A program made the translations under genes and the position numbers. Shown piece by piece: positions 33,370-38,557 of a DNA stretch of 38,557 bases. Source of the DNA: Oligoflexia bacterium (GTDB taxonomy: Bacteria > Bdellovibrionota_C > UBA2361 > JAFLCA01); contig JAIBBV010000039.1 of assembly GCA_019694465.1 (NCBI GenBank), positions 1-38,557 of the forward strand. Reading direction: 5' to 3'. The stretch's first letter is position 1. Each line of letters opens with the position of its first letter. The notes under the pieces were generated by a model. That model saw only the letters and a program-made list of their open reading frames with translations, was not told the origin of the DNA and searched no databases.

Positions 33370-33963
33370 ATGGTCGCAGTGAGAATTAATGGGGAAGACG
33401 CCCCTTTCCGCACCGAAGGTGTTTTAAGAATTTCTGACATCATCGAGTTAATTAAGGCCAACATTGACCCTGAGCACATGATTACGGTCATATTGATCGA
33501 TGGTCATGAATTCTCGGATGAGGACTGGACTGCGCCAGTAAGTAAGTACAACACCTCAATTTTGGAAGTCGAGACCGGCACGCCTGAGTCCTTTGTAAAT
33601 GCACGCTTGTCGCAATCATCAGATGTCGTGCGTACTTGCTATTTACAATTTCGGGATGCTCGAAAGAGTTTTCAAGATGGTGACATGAGTGCTGGAAATA
33701 AGCATCTAATTGAAGCAGTTAACACTGCTAAGGCATTCTTCGAGTGGTACGGAACGATACTGGAATTGGTGCCGGCCGAGAGGCGCGCCATGTATGATAT
33801 ATCGCCACAAGTTACAGAAATATCTGGCATCTGTAAGACTATTTGCCAACAGCAATTGTACCAGTCTTGGTGGGCCTTAGGCGAGACGATTGGAAAAGAA
33901 CTCGAGCCGCGCCTCGATCGACTCGAAGATCATTTGCGTAAGTTTCAACGCGCGAGCTGCTAA
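33370..33963 (+). CDS. Hypothetical protein of the glycosyltransferase operon, 197 aa
   Basis: Family not recognised. The ATG at 33370 has GAGGGA six bases upstream; a longer frame from 33334 would overlap the GT9 stop codon. Residues 1-75 look like a small alpha/beta module (VAVRINGEDAPFRTEG, IDPEHMITVILIDGHEFSDEDW, NTSILEVETGTP). Residues 80-197 are mostly helical with DGDMSAGNKHLIEAVNTAKAFFEW and KELEPRLDRLEDHLRKF, and could form a coiled coil. No signal peptide. It probably belongs to the same transcript as the two genes before it and may be a regulatory or chaperone-like partner in flagellar assembly. Confidence 0.7.
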   Translation: MVAVRINGEDAPFRTEGVLRISDIIELIKANIDPEHMITVILIDGHEFSDEDWTAPVSKYNTSILEVETGTPESFVNARLSQSSDVVRTCYLQFRDARKSFQDGDMSAGNKHLIEAVNTAKAFFEWYGTILELVPAERRAMYDISPQVTEISGICKTICQQQLYQSWWALGETIGKELEPRLDRLEDHLRKFQRASC

Positions 33964-33966
33964 AGC

Positions 33967-34437
33967 CTAAACGCCGAGGTTCGTTTCAACAAAAAACTTC
34001 CCGCTTGGTGTCTCAAATGGGATGACTGTGGTTGGCTTCGTCACGCGGTCGCGAATGCGCACATCTGCCCCAAACACTACTAGTGGTGTGGCCATTTCGA
34101 TAATCGTGCCCGCTTCAGATAGGCGTCGCTTGACATCACCGCAAATAATGTTTGTGAATTCTCCAACGGCATCCAAGATTTCGTCGTTTATTGTTTCGAC
34201 ATGCTCTCCCAGCATTGTTGCAAAGATGCCTAGGATGGCTTCCCTTTCGAAGCTAAGAGTCATGCTGGCATGATGTTTTGGACCAGCCATCCCAATAATT
34301 CCGCTAACGATCCCGGTGACTAGATTGCCGTCTTTCACTACGCAATCGCCGCAGCGTGAGACGCTTGTCATGGTCATAGTTGGAAGCACATTCAGCACCG
34401 AAGCCTCGAATATTTGCGTGTATGGTGAAAGCGCCAT
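33967..34437 (-). CDS. cheX: CheX-type CheY-P phosphatase
   Basis: A 156-residue protein of the CheC/CheX/FliY phosphatase family. The catalytic pair is present as Glu93 and Asn96 in ILDAVGEFTNIICGDVKRRL, the single ExxN motif of CheX (CheC has two). MTLSFEREAILGIFATMLGE and the C-terminal FETPSGKFFVET fit. CheX removes the phosphate from CheY and resets chemotaxis. GGAGG lies eight bases upstream of the ATG at 34437; a GTG at 34455 overlaps that site and is unlikely. It converges with the hypothetical gene, 3 bp between stops. No other chemotaxis gene is in the window. Confidence 0.88.
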   Translation of the reverse strand: MALSPYTQIFEASVLNVLPTMTMTSVSRCGDCVVKDGNLVTGIVSGIIGMAGPKHHASMTLSFEREAILGIFATMLGEHVETINDEILDAVGEFTNIICGDVKRRLSEAGTIIEMATPLVVFGADVRIRDRVTKPTTVIPFETPSGKFFVETNLGV

Positions 34438-34669
34438 CCTGCTAGCCTCCTGCACAGTTACACATTAATGGTCGGGGGCTATTAAGATTTTCTAAAGCTA
34501 AGTTTGCGCACCCGATTTTACAGAGATCTATTGAGTTTGTGCCCATCCCAGCATGCTCTATGGCCTTCTATACGCGCCCAGGCACGCTAAGGGCCCTAAT
34601 CGGCAGAGTAGGCTGACTCCGGGCCTAAATTAGGACGACCTCAGGTTTGAAGGTGTCTGGTCTCCGCAC

Positions 34670-35497
34670 CTAGACGAAGACTGACTTTAGAAGCTCAATG
34701 GCAATTAACACAATGATTACTATTTCCATTACTTCAGCGCGCCGAGCATTTACTACTTCTAAAAGTAGTTCCGATACATCCGAGCAAAGCTCAAGCATCT
34801 TTTCGAGACGCTCAATGCGGTCCTTCATGTCGAATGTTTTGACGAGATCTTGGTATAAGCGATATAGATCTTCTTTTTCCCAGGTTTTCTCTGGTTCATT
34901 AAATAGTAGCAGCTGGTTAACAATGCGATGCCGCGCGCTTAGTCCCTCACCAATAAACTGAAGTAGGGTTTCCCGTGTTCGACTAACTAAACCGCCCCGC
35001 TTAAGGAAACGGGTCATATTCTCGGACTCAGCAAGGAACTCTTCAACTTCCCATTCGATGATTTCCAGGGCGCTAGATTGCGCCAAAACCAAGGCAACCA
35101 TTTGAAGCTTGGCGATGTCAAACTCCGGAATCTTGACTGCATTAAAGCCAACCTCCGTTACGCCTGGTTCAATCGTGACGCTAAAATCATCTTCTGCTAG
35201 TTCATCTTCATTAGGGCTGGGTACTTTCGTTTTTGGAGTCATCCCCAGGGTGGTCAGATACCCGGTATGGTCATCTACCGGAATATTAAAGAAAACTATG
35301 GTACCGAAACGAAAGATAAATACTTTCTCAGAATTCTTACGGTGTAGAATTAAGCAGTCAGCCCCGTAGCGCTCTTTATTCTCATTTAGGAAGAGCTCAT
35401 TTGCCCGCCTAAGGCTTATATGTTCTGGGGAACTGTAGGCGTGCATGGTGTAGCGAGCACGCAGTGACAGCACTGAGACCTGAGTCTGCTCGTTCAT
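34670..35497 (-). CDS. RMD1 / DUF155 family membrane protein
   Basis: A 275-residue protein of the RMD1 (DUF155) family known from yeast and many bacteria. Marks include VFIFRFGTIVFFNIP near residue 60, ALVLAQSSALEIIEWEVEEFL near 145, and the C-terminal KDRIERLEKMLELCSDVSELL, a coiled-coil-like stretch. The end is a single membrane helix (VMEIVIIVLIAIELLKSVFV), so it is probably tail-anchored with the bulk in the cytoplasm. In bacteria its function is not known. A hairpin (CCCC-TCTAAA-GGGG) lies between it and the beta-helix gene upstream. Confidence 0.88.
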   Translation of the reverse strand: MNEQTQVSVLSLRARYTMHAYSSPEHISLRRANELFLNENKERYGADCLILHRKNSEKVFIFRFGTIVFFNIPVDDHTGYLTTLGMTPKTKVPSPNEDELAEDDFSVTIEPGVTEVGFNAVKIPEFDIAKLQMVALVLAQSSALEIIEWEVEEFLAESENMTRFLKRGGLVSRTRETLLQFIGEGLSARHRIVNQLLLFNEPEKTWEKEDLYRLYQDLVKTFDMKDRIERLEKMLELCSDVSELLLEVVNARRAEVMEIVIIVLIAIELLKSVFV

Positions 35498-35553
35498 AAA
35501 AAATCCATGCCTGCATTATCTGGGTGGAGAAGAAATTGACTTACCTATATTTT

Positions 35554-35570
35554 ACCCCTTTAGAGGGGGT
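35554..35570. terminator. Short hairpin after the beta-helix gene
   Basis: ACCCC-TTTAGA-GGGGT (plus-strand sense), a 5 bp stem in the 137 bp gap between the beta-helix gene's stop and the RMD1 start on the minus strand. On the minus strand it is followed by AAAATAT, not a T-run, so a terminator role is weakly supported. Confidence 0.3.
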
Positions 35571-35634
35571 CTTCTCAAGGCAAATAACTAGCTGAAACTA
35601 CTAAGTATTGAGCGGTATTTTGCCCAGCTGCGGG

Positions 35635-37974
35635 CTATTTCTTGCCCTTGCGGGAGTAGTTAGCTGTAAGGGTGATGCGGCCAATTTGGGCAGATTGGGA
35701 CTGTAGCGCTCTTGAGGAGAGAGTCCCGTACTTGATCGAGCATGTTCCGGACTTATTGTTGCATGACTTAGGCAGAGCTACGGAACCGCTTAGTCCCTTA
35801 AATTGGTAGCCGTTTCGGGCAGATACGCTGATGGTAATATTCCCTGAGGACTGCTGAACTTGATAGCAATTTGCTCCGCAGGAGCGTGCTGGGCTTACTC
35901 TGATCTTTCCGGAAGAGCTTGGAGTCGTTAAGAACATTAGCGAGGCGGGAGGGCTTGGCTCCGGTGTCGGGGCTTGTGGCGCGGGACTTGGACTCGGCGC
36001 AACCGTAGGTGGACTTGGTTCGGGTGCATTTGTGTAGCCACAGTTTTCGCAGGCTGCAGCTGCTTGCGAAATTGAGAATATCTGATCGCCGAGCTGTATG
36101 CTGGCTGTGCGGGCTGTGTGACTCTCATTTGCTTTAATGTTTACCCCGATATCGGAAGTGCCCAGCCCTGCATTTTGCTCTAGGCTGACCCAATCTGCGG
36201 ATGAGCTAATGGTCCATGCACACTCTGATGCTATATTAATATGAGCCAGTCCTCCTGCTTCGCCGAATTGACCTTTGTCTAAGGAAGCATTCAGATTGCA
36301 GTCACGAATAGCGGTCGCGCTTTGTGTGTCAGATCGATTTCCGTGTTGCAATGACACTTCAATATCTAAGTTGCTAATTCCGTCAGGTAGCTTTCCTAGC
36401 GCATTGCCCCAACGGACCTGGCGATCTAAGCCGGAGCTCAACAGAGCACGGTTGAATTGTTGGTGAATCTGGTCGCCAGTGAGTTCAGTTGCCGGGACTT
36501 GCACGCTGTTGCCGTTTAGGTGATAGGAAACATCAAGCCAATAGTAGTCTGAATTTTGTGAGGTATCGAAGTTGATAACCAAATCAGATCCCTCAAAGTG
36601 CGCCTCTAGCTCGTAGATGTGAGGGCTGGCAGGACTGAGCTCTGCGCTTGCCGATCCGCCCAGCAGGCCAATATTTATCCGATTTCCGTTTGGGGCGGGC
36701 TCTTCGCTCGCATCAAGATCGCTCGGTCCCTCATCTATGCCGAAGCTTGTCGGATTGAGGCTATAATCTCCATTATCAGCATCAACGAAATTTGGATTGA
36801 CCACTACGTTGCTGGAGAATCCAGGGATATCATTGAAGGATCCATATTCACCATGAATCGGGCTTTCATAGCCCCAAGGGTAGCGCCCAGAATGAACTAC
36901 TTCACTGCGTGTGTTGTTCCAGAAGATATTATTAGTGCTCACAGGTTGAAGATTGGTCGACCCCCAGCCCCAGGTGTTAGCAGCGATATTGAAGCCGATG
37001 TCATTTCCTTCAAAGATGTTGGCAAATACGAACTGAGGAGCTGCGCTTGAGCTCCCGATTAACGAAAAGCCCTCGCGTAAATTTCGAGAGAAAACATTAT
37101 ATGCGATGCGTCCACCGCTGGGCGATGAGAACTGCATACCCATACCACCATTGTGGTGCAGGAGATTGTGCTGCGCGATTGGCGCACCTCCTTGGAGTAG
37201 TACTCCCAGTCCATCATTGTTGTGTGCCACATTCCATTCGACAGAGTAGGCAGAGCTTGGTTGGTATGCACGGATACTCATGCCGCCAGCAAAATTGTTA
37301 GTAACTATATTGCGAGTAATTACGTCTGAGCTTTTGGCATTATAGATAATAATGCCGTAGCAGTACTGGCAACGGCTTCCAGAGGACTGATTGCCCGAAA
37401 TAGTTAAAGAGTCATGGGCTGAATCCATGACTTCAATCCCAGCATAGCCACTAATGCCAAGGTTGCTGTTGAGGTTGTTATTGTAAAGCGTGTTATTTAG
37501 TACCTCGGCGCCTTTGGCGGTTAATATGTAGATGCCAGAGGATTGGTTGTCGTGAACATTGCACTGCTCAATCTTCAGACTACTAGCACTGGACCAGACT
37601 ACTACGCCTTGGGAGCTACTTCCGCTAATATCCAAGTGCCGTAGCGTAATGTCCGCATGCGCATAGTATCCTACCGTCACAGGTCCAATGTATGTTGTGA
37701 ATAGTTGCGGATCGTGTTGACTAAAGTCCTCCTTCCAGCCGCCTATTATTTCAATTCGCCCATTAGCAGAAGAAGGGATATAGGCCCCCTCATAGCTTCC
37801 TGCTGCGACACGGATGGTAGTTCCGTCCACAGCTCCTTCTAGCGCTTCATTAATACTGTGGTACGCACATGCGCTACATACATTGCGAGTGATAGCGTAG
37901 GCTGGGGAGAAGGCCATGCAAACTAATACTGCAACGCTCAATAGAATGTTTGCTGAGTCGCCCAAAACTTTCAT
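35635..37974 (-). CDS. Secreted parallel beta-helix protein with BACON-like and InlB-repeat-like domains
   Basis: A 779-residue exported protein. With the ATG at 37974, preceded by GGGGGC, it begins with a signal peptide (SANILLSVAVLVCMAFSPAYA, about 27 residues); a frame from 38049 would add 25 residues ahead of it. Residues about 35-420 are a right-handed parallel beta-helix (AAGSYEGAYIPSSANGRIE; repeats of N-rich turns such as NNTLYNNNLNSN; closing GDYSLNPTSFGIDEG). About 545-620 resembles a BACON domain (CAWTISSSADWVSLEQNAG; TASIQLGDQIFSISQ). A proline-rich linker follows, then an InlB-type B-repeat-like module (TPSSSGKIRVSPARSCGANC). Probable glycan-binding or cell-surface protein; enzymatic activity unknown. 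Confidence 0.83.
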   Translation of the reverse strand: MKVLGDSANILLSVAVLVCMAFSPAYAITRNVCSACAYHSINEALEGAVDGTTIRVAAGSYEGAYIPSSANGRIEIIGGWKEDFSQHDPQLFTTYIGPVTVGYYAHADITLRHLDISGSSSQGVVVWSSASSLKIEQCNVHDNQSSGIYILTAKGAEVLNNTLYNNNLNSNLGISGYAGIEVMDSAHDSLTISGNQSSGSRCQYCYGIIIYNAKSSDVITRNIVTNNFAGGMSIRAYQPSSAYSVEWNVAHNNDGLGVLLQGGAPIAQHNLLHHNGGMGMQFSSPSGGRIAYNVFSRNLREGFSLIGSSSAAPQFVFANIFEGNDIGFNIAANTWGWGSTNLQPVSTNNIFWNNTRSEVVHSGRYPWGYESPIHGEYGSFNDIPGFSSNVVVNPNFVDADNGDYSLNPTSFGIDEGPSDLDASEEPAPNGNRINIGLLGGSASAELSPASPHIYELEAHFEGSDLVINFDTSQNSDYYWLDVSYHLNGNSVQVPATELTGDQIHQQFNRALLSSGLDRQVRWGNALGKLPDGISNLDIEVSLQHGNRSDTQSATAIRDCNLNASLDKGQFGEAGGLAHINIASECAWTISSSADWVSLEQNAGLGTSDIGVNIKANESHTARTASIQLGDQIFSISQAAAACENCGYTNAPEPSPPTVAPSPSPAPQAPTPEPSPPASLMFLTTPSSSGKIRVSPARSCGANCYQVQQSSGNITISVSARNGYQFKGLSGSVALPKSCNNKSGTCSIKYGTLSSRALQSQSAQIGRITLTANYSRKGKK

Positions 37975-38173
37975 TTTGCCCCCAAGCTCTTCCTCTTTCG
38001 GTAGAGAGGAAGATGAATTTGCCCCAAAGCTGCTGCTAGCATCAGCCACGGGCCTTCAATTCGGACGTCTCAGGCGAACTCTAAATGTATTGTGGCTCAG
38101 TTGCGCGCGCGGGTGAAAAATCCAATCAATATGCAGAATATTCTAGGTGTATTTCGCAGGGAATATAAAAATT

Positions 38174-38256
38174 CCCCCACAGCCTCCTGCCTTCCTCTTC
38201 CTGGGGTGTTGGTCTTGCGAATCAAGACAGATGAGGAAGGCACTTGGCTGTGGGGG
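38174..38256 (-). terminator. Large two-tier hairpin, minus-strand terminator
   Basis: CCCCCACAGCC (38174-38184) pairs with GGCTGTGGGGG (38246-38256), then after a 4/4 internal loop GCCTTCCTC pairs with GAGGAAGGC (38189-38197 / 38233-38241), and inside GTCTTG-CGAAT-CAAGAC forms a small stem. On the minus strand it is followed by AATTTTTAT, so it reads as a strong intrinsic terminator for the right-edge gene. Confidence 0.6.
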
Positions 38257-38276
38257 CAAATCGGCTCGGGTAGGCT

Positions 38277-38557
38277 TTACTCAGCCTGTCCAAATTTTAA
38301 TAGCGCGCAGGCAGTGTCGGTTAAACGCACGCTGTGCTGGTTAAATTTAGCGTCAACACGCACTAGAATCTGCTGCGCAGGATCGTCCTGATAACCCAAG
38401 ACATAAGCATGGCTTACCTTAGTAACCATGGTGTGGCCGCCAGAGAGGTGCTTAATCCCTTGCAGCCTAGTTTTCTCCAGCACCAAGCCGTTCTGCGAGA
38501 TTCTCCCAATTGCTACCTTAGTTTTCTGGGCGTCTGTATAGAAGGCTCCAACAAATG
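38277..38557 (-). CDS. C-terminal part of an unidentified protein, cut by right edge
   Basis: An open minus-strand frame enters the window at the right edge and ends at a TAA at 38277-38279, giving about 92 residues (…FVGAFYTDAQKTKVAIG to …ALLKFGQAE). Strand-like segments (AYVLGYQ; QQILVRVD; HSVRLTDTACALL) suggest the last blade of a beta-propeller or a similar all-beta domain; the family is not recognisable. A 69-codon internal frame from a TTG is simply part of it. The big hairpin just downstream (38174-38256) fits as its terminator. Confidence 0.6.
   Translation of the reverse strand, partial: FVGAFYTDAQKTKVAIGRISQNGLVLEKTRLQGIKHLSGGHTMVTKVSHAYVLGYQDDPAQQILVRVDAKFNQHSVRLTDTACALLKFGQAE

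Noticed and set aside
1..38557. CRISPR arrays, insertion sequences, prophage or plasmid functions
   Set aside because: No regularly spaced direct repeats, transposase, integrase or replication genes were seen anywhere in the window.

Overview
The window looks like chromosomal DNA from a flagellated Gram-negative bacterium of roughly half GC. It carries fliS and a cheX-type phosphatase, a GT9 (heptosyltransferase-family) glycosyltransferase, several secreted proteins with Sec signal peptides, an ECF sigma factor, a YggX iron-trafficking protein and a DapL-type lysine/diaminopimelate branch. DapL, CheX and multi-domain flagellar-type glycosyltransferases together suggest a delta-proteobacteria-like lineage (Bdellovibrionota, Myxococcota, Desulfobacterota or similar). 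No rRNA or marker gene allows a firmer placement. I saw no tRNA, rRNA, CRISPR array, transposase or prophage.

Layout. 1-3.5 kb (minus strand): the 5' part of a membrane GT-C-type protein that runs off the left edge, an unrecognised protein, a decayed archease/RtcB remnant, and an aldo/keto reductase. 3.7-5.6 kb (plus): an ECHDC3-like crotonase, a hotdog thioesterase and a secreted MsrA, closely spaced. 5.6-6.4 kb (minus): an omega-amidase-like nitrilase. 6.6-9.5 kb (plus): dapL and dapF with overlapping stop and start codons, then a beta-carbonic anhydrase. 9.4-11.6 kb (minus): a pseudo-receiver protein and a NamZ/DUF1343 muramidase. 11.9-16 kb: csaA, a membrane sulfatase-like protein, an ECF sigma factor and yggX, bracketed by two directly oriented copies of a roughly 300 bp hairpin-rich repeat. 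16-24 kb is accessory envelope and secretion territory: an HTTM-like membrane protein, a polysaccharide pyruvyl transferase, two paralogous four-cysteine secreted proteins of unknown family, a GT-C-like membrane protein and two very small cysteine-rich secreted proteins, separated by long gene-poor gaps. 24.3-28.5 kb: proC, an isoaspartyl peptidase, fliS and lysS. 28.9-34.4 kb: a 931-residue methyltransferase/Maf-like/CgeB-like protein, a GT9 protein, an unknown protein and cheX. 34.7-38.6 kb (minus): an RMD1/DUF155 protein, a large secreted beta-helix protein, and the 3' end of another gene cut by the right edge.

How it fits together. dapL-dapF supply meso-diaminopimelate for peptidoglycan and lysine. 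fliS, the methyltransferase/glycosyltransferase giant, the GT9 protein and cheX read as a motility and flagellin-modification neighbourhood. NamZ, the sulfatase-like protein, the pyruvyl transferase and the GT-C proteins act on the envelope or its glycans.

Most noteworthy: (1) an in-frame relic joining the start of archease to the end of RtcB across one stop codon, a fossil of an RNA-repair operon; (2) the two-copy MITE-like element; (3) the tandem secreted four-cysteine paralogs with a possible alternative-pairing terminator downstream; (4) the three-domain flagellar-type glycosyltransferase. Start codons were moved from the longest ORF wherever a Shine-Dalgarno site, signal peptide or family alignment argued for it.
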